Numbered from the stretch's first letter, positions 7,402 to 16,138 are shown. The stretch: 64,000 nt of DNA from Paraburkholderia terricola (GCF_900142195.1 NZ_FRAB01000030.1:1-64000), one strand, 5' to 3'. Made by a program: numbers and translations. Notes: generated from the letters alone by a model not told the origin.

Positions 7402-8223
7402 GTGTCTTCCTCTCCCGAGACCTTACTCGAGCTGCGCGACGTCGACTTCGGTTATGGCGACCGGCTCGTCCTGTCGAACCTGAATCTGCGCTTCAGGCGC
7501 GGGCAGGTGGTGGCGGTCATGGGCGGCTCGGGTTGCGGCAAAACCACGGTGCTGCGTCTGATCGGCGGTCTGGTACGCGCGCAGCGCGGCCAGATCCTGT
7601 TTCACGGCCAGGACGTCGGCCAGCAGACGCGCGACGGCCTCTACGCGCTGCGCCGCAAGATGGGCATGCTGTTCCAGTTCGGCGCGCTTTTCACCGACAT
7701 GTCGGTGTTCGAAAACGTGGCGTTCGCGCTGCGCGAGCACACCGATCTCCCCGAAGAACTGCTCCGCGACCTCGTGTTGATGAAACTCAACGCGGTGGGC
7801 TTGCGCGGTGCGCGCGAGCTGCTGCCGTCGGAGATCTCGGGCGGCATGGCGCGGCGCGTGGCGCTGGCGCGCGCCATCGCGCTCGACCCCGAGTTGATGA
7901 TGTACGACGAGCCCTTCGCCGGCCTCGATCCGATCTCGCTCGGCATCACCGCGAATCTGATTCGCGCGCTGAATCAGGCGCTTGGCGCCACCTCGATTCT
8001 GGTCACGCACGACGTGCCCGAATCGTTCGCCATCGCCGATTACGTGTATTTCCTCGCCAACGGTGGCGTTCATGCCGAGGGCACGCCGGCCGAACTGCGC
8101 GCGTCCACCGATCCCACGGTGCGGCAGTTCATCGACGGCGCGCCGGACGGCCCGTTCAAATTCCACTATCCCAGCAAGACGCCGCTCGCGGCGGACTTCG
8201 GCATCGGCGGAGGCCAGTCATGA
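7402..8223 (+). CDS. mlaF: MlaF, ATPase of the Mla phospholipid transporter
   Basis: A 273-residue ABC ATPase with Walker A GGSGCGKT (residues 41-48), FQFGALFTDMSVFEN at the Q loop, signature SEISGGMARR near 145 and Walker B LMMYDEPFAGLD near 165-176. GALFTDMSVFENVAF is typical of MlaF/Ttg2A. It powers phospholipid traffic between the inner and outer membranes together with MlaE, MlaD and MlaB. The GTG start fits the N-terminal length; its stop overlaps the mlaE start. It heads a compact mlaFEDACB operon. Confidence 0.95.
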   Translation: MSSSPETLLELRDVDFGYGDRLVLSNLNLRFRRGQVVAVMGGSGCGKTTVLRLIGGLVRAQRGQILFHGQDVGQQTRDGLYALRRKMGMLFQFGALFTDMSVFENVAFALREHTDLPEELLRDLVLMKLNAVGLRGARELLPSEISGGMARRVALARAIALDPELMMYDEPFAGLDPISLGITANLIRALNQALGATSILVTHDVPESFAIADYVYFLANGGVHAEGTPAELRASTDPTVRQFIDGAPDGPFKFHYPSKTPLAADFGIGGGQS

Positions 8224-8999
8224 TCGGCTCGCTGATCAGTTCGGTCGGTCGCTCGGTGCTCGACGTGCTCGGCACGGCCGGCTACGCCACGCGCTTCTTC
8301 TTCCGGCTGGTGCTCGAATTTTTCCCGCTGCTGCGCCGGCCGCGGCTTGTCACGAAGCAGATCCACTTCCTGGGTAATTATTCGCTGGTGATCATCGCCG
8401 TGTCGGGGCTGTTCGTCGGCTTCGTGCTCGGCCTGCAGGGCTATTACACGCTGAACCGCTACGGCTCCGAGCAGGCGCTCGGGCTGCTGGTCGCGCTGTC
8501 GCTCGTGCGCGAACTGGGGCCGGTGGTCACCGCGCTGCTGTTCGCGGGCCGCGCCGGCACATCGCTCACCGCCGAGATCGGTTTGATGAAGGCGGGCGAG
8601 CAACTCACCGCGATGGAAATGATGGCCGTCGACCCGGTCAAGGTCGTGGTCGCGCCGCGCCTCTGGGCCGGCATCATTGCGATGCCCATCCTGGCGGCGA
8701 TTTTCAGCGCGGTCGGCGTGTTGGGCGGTTACGTGGTCGGCGTGCTGCTGATCGGCGTGGACGCCGGCGCGTTCTGGTCGCAGATGCAAGGCGGCGTCGA
8801 CGTTTGGCGCGACGTGGGCGCCGGGGTCGTCAAGAGCGTGGTGTTCGGACTCGCGGTGACGTTCGTGGCGCTGTTTCAAGGCTATGAAGCCAAGCCGACA
8901 CCGGAAGGCGTGTCGCGCGCCACGACTAAAACGGTCGTGTACGCGTCGCTTGCCGTGCTCGGCCTCGATTTTCTGCTGACTGCACTGATGTTCAGCTAA
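8220..8999 (+). CDS. mlaE: MlaE, permease of the Mla transporter
   Basis: A 259-residue inner-membrane protein with about five hydrophobic spans. Family-defining segments are FLGNYSLVIIAVSGLFVGFV, VRELGPVVTALLFAGRAGTS and MEMMAVDP, all in the MlaE/YrbE core, and GYEAKPTPEGV near the C terminus. It forms the membrane dimer on which MlaF, MlaB and the MlaD hexamer assemble. Its ATG overlaps the mlaF stop (ATGA), implying coupled translation. Confidence 0.95.
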   Translation: MIGSLISSVGRSVLDVLGTAGYATRFFFRLVLEFFPLLRRPRLVTKQIHFLGNYSLVIIAVSGLFVGFVLGLQGYYTLNRYGSEQALGLLVALSLVRELGPVVTALLFAGRAGTSLTAEIGLMKAGEQLTAMEMMAVDPVKVVVAPRLWAGIIAMPILAAIFSAVGVLGGYVVGVLLIGVDAGAFWSQMQGGVDVWRDVGAGVVKSVVFGLAVTFVALFQGYEAKPTPEGVSRATTKTVVYASLAVLGLDFLLTALMFS

Positions 9000-9083
9000 G
9001 ACTGCGTTGCGCTTTTTCCGCCGGCGGCGCGTCAGGGTCGCGCCCGGCGGGGAGTGTCGGCGGCGCGGCGGATTCACTTTGGG

Positions 9084-9674
9084 ATGACGATGAAAAAGAC
9101 TGCTCTCGACTTCTGGGTCGGCCTGTTCGTGGTGCTGGGTTTCGTGGCGTTGCTGTTTCTCGCGCTGAAGGCCGGCAACATGAGCTCGTTGTCGTTTCAG
9201 GCAACGTACCCGGTCAAGCTCAAGTTCGACAATATCGGCGGACTCAAGGCGCGCGCGCCTGTGAAGAGCGCGGGCGTGACGGTCGGCCGGGTCGGCTCGA
9301 TCGGCTTCGACAGCAACGCGTATCAGGCCGTCGTCACGATCGACCTCGACAAGCAATACCAGTTTCCGAAAGATACGTCGGCGAAGATCCTGACCTCGGG
9401 TCTGCTCGGCGAGCAATACATCGGGCTCGAACCCGGCGGCGACACCGAAATGCTCAAGGCGGGCGATACGATCTCGATGACGCAATCGGCGATCGTGCTG
9501 GAAAATCTGATCGGGCAGTTCCTGTACAGCAAAGCGGCTGACTCGGGCGCGTCGAAGTCCGGCTCGGGTTCGGCGGGTTCGACCGCACCTGCCGCACCTG
9601 CCGCGGCGGCCGTGGCGGCGCCGGCGGTGCCTGCCACACCGGCGGTTCCGGCTTCCGGCGCAGCCGGTCAATAA
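9084..9674 (+). CDS. mlaD: MlaD, MCE-domain substrate-binding subunit
   Basis: About 196 residues: one N-terminal membrane anchor (FWVGLFVVLGFVALLFLALK), then one MCE domain (YPVKLKFDNIGGLKARAPVKS, VTVGRVGSIGFD, SGLLGEQYIGLEPGG). MCE hexamers form the lipid tunnel in the periplasm. ATGs at 9084 and 9090 and a GTG at 9054 are all in frame; the first two leave the membrane anchor at the expected position, and 9084 is a compromise. The last 40 residues are an Ala/Pro-rich tail (APAVPATPAVPAS) that is not part of the domain. Confidence 0.93.
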   Translation: MTMKKTALDFWVGLFVVLGFVALLFLALKAGNMSSLSFQATYPVKLKFDNIGGLKARAPVKSAGVTVGRVGSIGFDSNAYQAVVTIDLDKQYQFPKDTSAKILTSGLLGEQYIGLEPGGDTEMLKAGDTISMTQSAIVLENLIGQFLYSKAADSGASKSGSGSAGSTAPAAPAAAAVAAPAVPATPAVPASGAAGQ

Positions 9675-9685
9675 GGAGAATAAAA

Positions 9686-10777
9686 ATGCAGACCCTACGC
9701 ATCAGTGGTGCGGGCGCCTTGCAGGTGGCGAAGCTGACCGTCGTGATGGCCGCGCTCGCCGGCTGCACGACCGTGCAGACGCCGACCAAGGGCGATCCGC
9801 TCGAAGGCTTGAACCGCACCATCTTCACCGTCAACGACAAGATCGACCAATACGCGCTGAAGCCGGTCGCGAAGGGCTATGTCTTCGTGACGCCGCAGCC
9901 GGTGCGCGACAGCGTGACGAACTTCTTCTCGAACATCGGCGACGTCTACATCGCGGCGAACAACCTGCTGCAATTGAAGATCACCGACGGCGTGCAGGAC
10001 ATCATGCGGATCGTGATCAACACGGTGTTCGGCGTGGGCGGTCTGTTCGACGTCGCGACGCTCGCGAAGCTGCCCAAGCACGACAACGACCTCGGCCTGA
10101 CGCTCGGCCACTACGGTGTGCCGACGGGGCCGTACCTGGTGCTGCCGCTGTTCGGTCCGAGCACCTTGCGCGACGCGGTCGGCTCGCTCGGCAACTATTA
10201 TGTGAACCCGCTCAGCTACATCGATCCGCCGGGCTTGAGCTGGGCGCTGTATGGGCTGAACGTGGTCAACACGCGCGCCAACCTTCTGAATGCGAGCGAT
10301 GTCTTGGAGGGCGCCGCGCTCGACAAGTATTCGTTCGTGCGCAATGCGTACCTGCAGCGCCGTCAGTATTTGCTGTCGGACGGCAAGCAGGCGCAGGCGC
10401 TGCCGAACTACGGCGACGAAGCGCCGTTGCCGAAATACGAAGACGTCGACGCCGGCGCGGCCAGTGCGGCTGGCGCGCCGGCGGGTGCCGTGACCGGCAC
10501 GGCCGGCACCGCCGCAGGCACGCAGGCTGCTCCGGCGAAGGCGGCGGGAGCCTCGGGTACGGCTGCGGCAACGCCGCCGCAAGCCGCTTCGGCGGCGGGC
10601 GCGACAGCGGGAACAACGTCGGGCGCAACCGGCACCGCGGCAAAACCTGAAGCCGCTTCGGGCAGCGCCGAAACGCCGCCCATCGATATGAACGGCGGTC
10701 CCGAAACGACGCAGATTCCGGCCGGCCAACTGGTCCCGCCCACGCGTTTCAACTTTCCGTCGTTTAAATTGCGTTGA
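9686..10777 (+). CDS. mlaA: MlaA (VacJ), outer-membrane lipoprotein
   Basis: A 363-residue lipoprotein with lipobox LAGC (Cys near residue 27). The MlaA core follows: DPLEGLNRTIFTVNDKID, QPVRDSVTNFFSNIGD, VFGVGGLFDVA, LGHYGVPTGPYLVLPLFGP and the Tyr-rich LGNYYVNPLSYID. MlaA extracts misplaced phospholipids from the outer leaflet and hands them to MlaC. After about residue 250 there is a long Ala/Gly/Thr-rich stretch closing in PPTRFNFPSFKLR, making the protein roughly 100 residues longer than E. coli MlaA. Unlike in E. coli, the gene is inside the mla operon. Confidence 0.94.
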   Translation: MQTLRISGAGALQVAKLTVVMAALAGCTTVQTPTKGDPLEGLNRTIFTVNDKIDQYALKPVAKGYVFVTPQPVRDSVTNFFSNIGDVYIAANNLLQLKITDGVQDIMRIVINTVFGVGGLFDVATLAKLPKHDNDLGLTLGHYGVPTGPYLVLPLFGPSTLRDAVGSLGNYYVNPLSYIDPPGLSWALYGLNVVNTRANLLNASDVLEGAALDKYSFVRNAYLQRRQYLLSDGKQAQALPNYGDEAPLPKYEDVDAGAASAAGAPAGAVTGTAGTAAGTQAAPAKAAGASGTAAATPPQAASAAGATAGTTSGATGTAAKPEAASGSAETPPIDMNGGPETTQIPAGQLVPPTRFNFPSFKLR

Positions 10778-10891
10778 TGATGTACCCGTAACAGATCGAT
10801 ACGACTCTCGCAGTTTGCGCATGGATTGCCGCTGAACTCGCGTGTTAATGTCGGCTCAAACGGTTGCACTATTTTTAAGGCAAGGCTACAT

Positions 10892-11524
10892 ATGAAAAAA
10901 TTCTTCCTGATTCCGTTGTTCGCTGCGTTGTTCTCGTTCGCCAGTGCCGGTGCATCGGCGCAAACGGTCGACGCCAATTCGCCGGACGGGCTGATCAAGA
11001 CCGTCACTCAACAGGTGATCGATTCGATCCGCGCGGATAAGTCGATCCAGCAAGGCGACATCAACCACATCACGCGTCTCGTCAACGAAAAGATCCTGCC
11101 GTACACCGATTTCCGCCGCACCACGCAACTTGCGATGGGCCGCAACTGGCGCACCGCCACGCCAGAGCAGCAGAACCAGGTGGTCGAGCAGTTCAAGATG
11201 CTGCTGATCCGCACCTACTCGGGCGCGCTGGCTCAAGTCCGCGACCAGCAGATTCAGTACAAGCCGTTCCGCATGAATCCGGACGACACCGATACGGTGG
11301 TGCGCTCCGTCGTGATGAACAACGGCTCGCCGATCGAACTCGACTACCGTCTGTACAAGACGCCGCAAGGCTGGCGCGTCTATGACATCAACGTGCTCGG
11401 CGCATGGCTGATCCAGGCGTATCAGCAGCAGTTCAACGAGCAGATTCAGCAGAAGGGCGTGGACGGACTGATCCAGTTCCTCACGCAGCGCAACCAGCAA
11501 CTCGCCGCGGGCAAGCAGTCGTGA
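10892..11524 (+). CDS. mlaC: MlaC, periplasmic phospholipid shuttle
   Basis: A 210-residue exported protein with signal KKFFLIPLFAALFSFASAG and cleavage after ASAQ. Family segments are NEKILPYTDFRRTTQLAMGRNW, LLIRTYSGAL and PIELDYRLYKTPQGWRVYDI. MlaC ferries a phospholipid between the MlaA complex and MlaD. The ATG has AAGG about 11 bases upstream and starts the signal exactly; the longer open frame from 10826 would mask it. The stop overlaps the mlaB GTG. Confidence 0.95.
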   Translation: MKKFFLIPLFAALFSFASAGASAQTVDANSPDGLIKTVTQQVIDSIRADKSIQQGDINHITRLVNEKILPYTDFRRTTQLAMGRNWRTATPEQQNQVVEQFKMLLIRTYSGALAQVRDQQIQYKPFRMNPDDTDTVVRSVVMNNGSPIELDYRLYKTPQGWRVYDINVLGAWLIQAYQQQFNEQIQQKGVDGLIQFLTQRNQQLAAGKQS

Positions 11525-11826
11525 GCGAAGTGCTGAGCCCCGTCGTGAACCGCTTCGAGAGCGGCGCGACACTGACCCACGCGAGCGCGAAGAGTGCGCT
11601 CGTGGCGGGTTTGCAGCGCATCGCGGCGGGCGCGAGCGGCGTGGATTGCACACCGCTTGCGCAATTCGATTCGTCCGCGCTGGCCGTCCTCCTCGCGTGG
11701 CAGCGGGCCGCCCAGGCACGCGGCGCCCGATTCGAGATCGTCAATCTGCCGGCTGGTCTTGCCAGCCTCGCACAAGCCTACGGCGTCGATACCCTGGTCC
11801 CGTGCAGAGCGGTCGACCAGAGTTAA
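11521..11826 (+). CDS. mlaB: MlaB, STAS-domain subunit
   Basis: A 101-residue STAS protein. The segment VDCTPLAQFDSSALAVLLAWQRAA matches the STAS core (DLSxVxxxDSSALALLLxW), including the conserved DSSA. MlaB binds MlaF in the cytoplasm and stabilises the transporter. The GTG start overlaps the mlaC stop (GTGA), which places it as the last gene of the operon. A longer frame beginning inside mlaC has no support. Confidence 0.9.
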   Translation: MSEVLSPVVNRFESGATLTHASAKSALVAGLQRIAAGASGVDCTPLAQFDSSALAVLLAWQRAAQARGARFEIVNLPAGLASLAQAYGVDTLVPCRAVDQS

Positions 11827-11856
11827 CGCTTTAGCGCCGACTCTTGTCCCGATACC

Positions 11857-11879
11857 GCCGGCGCCGCATTGGCGCCGGC
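11857..11879. other. Strong hairpin after the mla operon
   Basis: GCCGGCGCC (11857-11865) and GGCGCCGGC (11871-11879) form a perfect 9-bp stem around a GCATT loop. There is no T run afterwards, so it is not a typical intrinsic terminator. It may stabilise the 3' end of the mla mRNA or act with Rho. Confidence 0.6.
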
Positions 11880-11943
11880 CTCGACGCTCCAGCAGCGTCA
11901 CGCGGATCGCCCCGACCCAAGCCGGGCCAGCCAATTTTTGCCC

Positions 11944-11982
11944 TATAATCAAACGTTTTTTGGGGCACTTAACCGGCCCCAA
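11944..11982 (+). promoter_or_regulatory. TATAAT box and inverted repeat ahead of the ABC exporter
   Basis: A perfect TATAAT at 11944-11949 in a CCCTATAAT context is followed by TTGGGGC (11960-11966) and GCCCCAA (11976-11982), a 7-bp inverted repeat around a 9-base loop. The transcript would start near the left arm, so the repeat would lie at the 5' end of the mRNA or act as an operator. No clear -35 box is seen. Confidence 0.5.
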
Positions 11983-12065
11983 TTTCGTTTCTCCCAGCAT
12001 ATATGTGCCCACCCAGGGCTCCGCAAGTTCCCCTTTAGGCGCCGCGACGCGCGCGGCCCCCAGTC

Positions 12066-12998
12066 ATGTCAGCCATAGAAATTCGTAACGTCAAGAAGCG
12101 CTACAAGGATTTGCAGGCGCTCAAGGGCGTCAGCCTCACGGTGGAAGAAGGCGAGTTCTTCGGGCTGCTCGGTCCGAACGGCGCGGGCAAGACGACGCTC
12201 ATCAGCATCCTCGCCGGTCTCGCGCGCGCCGATGAAGGCAGCATCGCGGTGCGCGGCCACGACGTTATCGACGATTTCCGGCTGGCGCGCCGCGCGCTCG
12301 GCGTCGTGCCGCAGGAGCTCGTGTTCGATCCGTTCTTCACGGTCCGCGAGACGTTGCGCATCCAGTCCGGCTACTACGGGCTGCGCAACAACGACGCATG
12401 GATCGACGAGATCATGGCCAATCTCGACCTCACCGAAAAAGCCGACGCCAACATGCGCGCGCTGTCGGGCGGCATGAAGCGCCGCGTGCTGGTCGCGCAG
12501 GCGCTGGTGCACCGGCCGCCGGTCATCGTGCTCGACGAGCCGACCGCGGGCGTGGACGTCGAATTGCGTCAAACCCTGTGGAAATTCATCTCGCGCCTGA
12601 ATCGCGAAGGTCACACCATCGTGCTGACCACGCACTATCTTGAAGAAGCCGAATCGCTGTGCGATCGCATTGCGATGCTGCGACGCGGCGAAGTGGTCGC
12701 GCTCGATCGCACCAGCGCGCTGCTGCAGCGTTTTGCCGGCATGCAATTGTTCCTGCGTTTCGGCCAGGGCGTGTTGCCCGCCGACCTGCGTGTGCTCGAA
12801 GTGGAGGGCGGCGCGGGCAACGGCAATGGCCGTCAGCATCTGCTGCGTCTCGCGAGCTATGACGACGTCGAGCGGATTCTCGCGCAATGCCGCGCGGCGG
12901 GCTGCACGTTCGACGAAATCGAAGTCCGCAAGGCCGATCTCGAAGACGTGTTCGTTCAGGTGATGAACGGTCCGGAAATGATCGAGGGGCTTGCATGA
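12066..12998 (+). CDS. ABC-2 exporter ATPase (YadG/NodI-like)
   Basis: A 310-residue ATPase with Walker A GPNGAGKTT (residues 38-46), signature LSGGMKRR near 137, Walker B PVIVLDEPTAGVD near 155 and the switch His in TTHYLEEAE. The DEPTAGVD and ALSGGMKRRVL segments are typical of the DrrA/NodI/YadG group of exporters. Its partner permease overlaps its stop codon (ATGA at 12995). The substrate is unknown. The C-terminal 90 residues, with an acidic SYDDVERIL stretch, are the usual accessory domain of this group. Confidence 0.9.
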   Translation: MSAIEIRNVKKRYKDLQALKGVSLTVEEGEFFGLLGPNGAGKTTLISILAGLARADEGSIAVRGHDVIDDFRLARRALGVVPQELVFDPFFTVRETLRIQSGYYGLRNNDAWIDEIMANLDLTEKADANMRALSGGMKRRVLVAQALVHRPPVIVLDEPTAGVDVELRQTLWKFISRLNREGHTIVLTTHYLEEAESLCDRIAMLRRGEVVALDRTSALLQRFAGMQLFLRFGQGVLPADLRVLEVEGGAGNGNGRQHLLRLASYDDVERILAQCRAAGCTFDEIEVRKADLEDVFVQVMNGPEMIEGLA

Positions 12999-13759
12999 CC
13001 GGCTATAGTGGATTCAGCACGCTGTTTTACAAGGAAATCCTGCGTTTCTGGAAGGTGTCGTTCCAGACCGTGCTGGCGCCGATCATTACCGCGCTGTTGT
13101 ATCTGACGATTTTCGGCCACGCGTTGCGCGATCATGTGCAGGTGTATCCGGGCGTCGAGTACACGAGCTTCCTGGTTCCGGGTCTCGTGATGATGAGCGT
13201 GTTGCAGAATGCGTTCGCGAATAGCTCGTCGTCGCTGATTCAGTCGAAAATCACCGGCAACCTGGTGTTCATGCTGCTGCCACCGCTCTCGCACTACGAG
13301 ATGTTCGGCGCCTATGTGCTGGCTGCCGTGGCGCGCGGGTTAGCGGTCGGCTTCGGCGTGTTCATCGTGACGATCTGGTTCGTGCCGGTCAGTTTCAGCG
13401 CGCCGCTGTATATCATTCTGTTCGCGATTTTCGGGGCGGCGATTCTCGGCACGCTCGGTCTGATCGCCGGCATCTGGGCGGAGAAGTTCGACCAGCTTGC
13501 CGCGTTCCAGAACTTTCTGATCATGCCGCTCACGTTTCTCTCGGGCGTGTTCTACTCGACGCATACGCTGCCGCCGGTGTGGCGCGAAGTGTCGCGGCTC
13601 AATCCCTTTTTCTACATGATCGACGGCTTTCGCTACGGTTTCTTCGGGATGTCGGATATCAATCCGCTCGCGAGCCTCGCGATCGTCGCCGGTTTCTTCG
13701 TGGTGCTGGCCGTGGTGGCGATGCGCATGCTCGCGTCCGGCTACAAACTGCGCCACTGA
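12995..13759 (+). CDS. ABC-2 type permease (YadH-like)
   Basis: A 254-residue membrane protein with about six spans. It starts with STLFYKEILRFWKVSFQTVLAP, has YPGVEYTSFLVPGLVMMSVLQNAF after the first hairpin, and near the end has FLSGVFYSTHTLPPVW and NPFFYMIDGFRYGF, all standard ABC-2 permease segments. It forms the pore for the ATPase encoded immediately upstream. In other Burkholderiales this pair also precedes bolA and murA, to my recollection, but no function in wall synthesis is shown by the sequence. Confidence 0.92.
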   Translation: MTGYSGFSTLFYKEILRFWKVSFQTVLAPIITALLYLTIFGHALRDHVQVYPGVEYTSFLVPGLVMMSVLQNAFANSSSSLIQSKITGNLVFMLLPPLSHYEMFGAYVLAAVARGLAVGFGVFIVTIWFVPVSFSAPLYIILFAIFGAAILGTLGLIAGIWAEKFDQLAAFQNFLIMPLTFLSGVFYSTHTLPPVWREVSRLNPFFYMIDGFRYGFFGMSDINPLASLAIVAGFFVVLAVVAMRMLASGYKLRH

Positions 13760-13772
13760 CAGGAGCTTTCCC

Positions 13773-14012
13773 ATGTTGCCGACTCCCGAACAGGTCAAGC
13801 AATACATCGCCGCTGGGCTCGCTTGCCAGCATCTCGAAGTCGAAGGCGACGGTCAGCATTTCTTTGCGACCATCGTTTCGCCGAGCTTTGAAGGCAAGCG
13901 GCCGATCCAGCGGCATCAACTCGTGTACGCGGCGCTCGGCGACCGCATGCGCGAGGAAATCCACGCGCTCAGCATGAAGACGCTGACGCCCGCCGAATGG
14001 CAGAACGCGTAA
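13773..14012 (+). CDS. BolA-family protein, IbaG-like
   Basis: A 79-residue BolA-fold protein: HLEVEGDGQHFFATIVSPSFEGKRPIQRHQLVYAAL and EIHALSMKTLTPAEW read here in short pieces match IbaG (YrbA). The Ser/Phe-containing loop and the conserved HQLVY helix are present. Such proteins pair with monothiol glutaredoxins in iron-sulfur handling, and a GrxD is encoded at 48775-49086. The gene lies between the ABC-2 exporter and murA, the same position as ibaG beside murA in E. coli. Confidence 0.88.
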   Translation: MLPTPEQVKQYIAAGLACQHLEVEGDGQHFFATIVSPSFEGKRPIQRHQLVYAALGDRMREEIHALSMKTLTPAEWQNA

Positions 14013-14123
14013 TCTGGAAATTTAGTGCGAATTACTCAAGAAGGGCGCGACCTCGGTAGCGGCGCGTCGAACACAATCAAGGCAGGCCCGGCCGAAGTCC
14101 GGGCGGATCAGGAACTGACAGGC

Positions 14124-15386
14124 ATGGACAAACTCATCATTGAAGGTGGCTTCCCGCTCGCAGGTGAAGTTGTCGTCTCGGGTGCGAAGAACGCGGCGTT
14201 GCCGATCCTGTGCGCGGGTCTGCTGAGCTCGGAGCCCGTGCATCTGGACAACGTGCCGGATCTGCAGGACGTGCGCACGATGCTCAAGCTGCTCGGCCAG
14301 ATGGGCGTGCGGATCGAGAGCGGCGCGGGGCGCGTGTCGCTGGACGCGTCGAAAGTCGACAACCTCGTCGCTCCGTATGAAATGGTGAAGACCATGCGTG
14401 CGTCGATCCTCGTGCTCGGCCCGCTGGTCGCGCGCTTCGGTCACGCCAGGGTGTCGCTGCCGGGCGGCTGCGCGATCGGCGCGCGTCCGGTGGATCAGCA
14501 CATCAAGGGCCTGCAGGCGATGGGCGCCGAGATCACGATCGAGCACGGCTTCATCGAGGCGCGCGCGAAGCGTCTGAAGGGCGCGCGCATCATCACCGAC
14601 ATGATCACCGTCACCGGCACCGAAAATCTGCTGATGGCGGCGGTGCTGGCCGAAGGCGAAACGGTCATCGAGAACGCGGCGCGTGAGCCGGAAGTCGGCG
14701 ACCTCGCGCATCTGCTGGTCGCGATGGGCGCGCGGATCGAAGGCATCGGCACCGATCGCCTCGTGATCCAGGGCGTCGACAAACTGCATGGCGCGAAGCA
14801 CACGGTGATTCCGGATCGTATCGAAGCCGGCACGTTCCTGTGCGCGGTGGCGGCCGCCGGCGGCGACGTCACCTTGCGCCGCGTGCGCCCGCAGATTCTC
14901 GAAGCCGTCACGGACAAGCTGCGCGAGGCGGGCGTCACGATCGAGGAAGGCGAAGACTGGATGCGCGTGCGGATGGACAAGCGTCCGAGCGCGGTGAGTT
15001 TCCGCACCTCCGAATATCCGGCATTCCCGACCGACATGCAGGCGCAGTTCATGGCGCTGAACACGATTGCCGAAGGCACCGCGCAGGTGGTGGAGACGAT
15101 CTTCGAAAACCGCTTCATGCACGTGCAGGAACTGAACCGCCTCGGCGCGCACATCACGATCGACGGCAAAACCGCGCTCGTGACCGGCGTGGAGAAGCTC
15201 TCCGGCGCGAAGGTCATGGCAACCGATCTGCGCGCGTCCGCGAGTCTCGTGATCGCCGCGCTGCGCGCCGAGGGCGAAACGCTGATCGACCGCATCTATC
15301 ACCTGGATCGCGGCTATGACCGCATGGAGACCAAGCTCACCGCGATCGGCGCGAAGGTGCGCCGGGTTTCGGGGAGCCAGGCATGA
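14124..15386 (+). CDS. murA: MurA, UDP-GlcNAc enolpyruvyl transferase
   Basis: A 420-residue enzyme for the first committed step of peptidoglycan synthesis. It starts MDKLIIEGGFPLAGEV and has the SGAKNAALPI active-site Lys/Asn, the catalytic Cys in PGGCAIGARP (near residue 116, the fosfomycin target), and the C-terminal DLRASASLVIAALRAEGET. The ATG at 14124 follows AGGAAC and gives the E. coli length. An in-frame GTG at 14025 would add 33 residues without recognisable content. The stop overlaps the hisG start. Confidence 0.95.
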   Translation: MDKLIIEGGFPLAGEVVVSGAKNAALPILCAGLLSSEPVHLDNVPDLQDVRTMLKLLGQMGVRIESGAGRVSLDASKVDNLVAPYEMVKTMRASILVLGPLVARFGHARVSLPGGCAIGARPVDQHIKGLQAMGAEITIEHGFIEARAKRLKGARIITDMITVTGTENLLMAAVLAEGETVIENAAREPEVGDLAHLLVAMGARIEGIGTDRLVIQGVDKLHGAKHTVIPDRIEAGTFLCAVAAAGGDVTLRRVRPQILEAVTDKLREAGVTIEEGEDWMRVRMDKRPSAVSFRTSEYPAFPTDMQAQFMALNTIAEGTAQVVETIFENRFMHVQELNRLGAHITIDGKTALVTGVEKLSGAKVMATDLRASASLVIAALRAEGETLIDRIYHLDRGYDRMETKLTAIGAKVRRVSGSQA

Positions 15387-16081
15387 GTTCGGTGCCGCAG
15401 ACGTCGTCGTCGCCGGCGGTGAGCGCACCGCTCACGCTGGCGCTGTCGAAAGGGCGTATCTTCGAGGAGACGCTGCCGCTGCTCGCCGCCGCCGGCATCG
15501 AAGTCGCCGAGGATCCCGAAACCTCGCGCAAGCTGATCCTGCCGACCACCGATGCGAACCTGCGCGTGATTATCGTGCGCGCCACCGACGTGCCGACCTA
15601 CGTCGAATACGGCGCGGCCGACTTCGGCGTGGCGGGCAAGGACGTGCTGCTGGAACACGGCGGCGGCGGGCTGTATCAGCCGGTCGACCTGGATATCGCA
15701 CGCTGCCGCATGTCGGTCGCGGTGGCCGCGGGTTTCGATTATGCGAATGCGGTGCGCCAGGGCGCGCGATTGCGCGTCGCGACCAAGTACGTTGAAACCG
15801 CACGTGAGCATTTTGCCGCCAAGGGCGTGCATGTCGATCTGATCAAGCTGTACGGTTCAATGGAACTCGCGCCGCTGGTCGGCCTCGCCGATGTGATCGT
15901 CGACCTGGTGAGTTCGGGTAATACCTTGCGAGCCAACCATCTCGTCGAGGTGGAGGAGATCATGCAGATTTCGTCGCGTCTCGTCGTGAACCAGGCTGCG
16001 CTGAAGCTCAAGCGCGCCGCGTTGCGGCCGATCCTCGACGCGTTCGAACGCGCGTCGAAAGCCGGCGCGGCGACACCCTGA
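15383..16081 (+). CDS. hisG: HisG, ATP phosphoribosyltransferase, short form
   Basis: A 232-residue catalytic subunit: LTLALSKGRIFEETLPLL, YGAADFGVAGKDVL, VATKYVETAREHF and LVSSGNTLRANHLVEVE (the PRPP loop). It performs the first step of histidine synthesis. At this length it lacks the C-terminal regulatory domain of the long form, so it should need HisZ for activity and feedback; no hisZ is in this window. Its ATG overlaps the murA stop (ATGA), which links the his genes to murA transcription. Confidence 0.95.
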   Translation: MSSVPQTSSSPAVSAPLTLALSKGRIFEETLPLLAAAGIEVAEDPETSRKLILPTTDANLRVIIVRATDVPTYVEYGAADFGVAGKDVLLEHGGGGLYQPVDLDIARCRMSVAVAAGFDYANAVRQGARLRVATKYVETAREHFAAKGVHVDLIKLYGSMELAPLVGLADVIVDLVSSGNTLRANHLVEVEEIMQISSRLVVNQAALKLKRAALRPILDAFERASKAGAATP

Positions 16082-16138
16082 ATCGTTGGTCCTGCTTGAC
16101 CCCGCTTTAACGCGCGCCTTACCGAAACGGATACCCGT

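Noticed and set aside
11857..11879. Intrinsic terminator after mlaB
   Set aside because: The hairpin is strong but no T run follows, so it was listed as a hairpin rather than a terminator.
14022..15428. A 468-codon minus-strand frame opposite murA
   Set aside because: Antisense shadow; murA on the plus strand has all family motifs.
15200..16138. Histidine leader peptide and attenuator
   Set aside because: No His-codon run or terminator/antiterminator pair ahead of hisG; hisG overlaps murA, which leaves no room for a leader.
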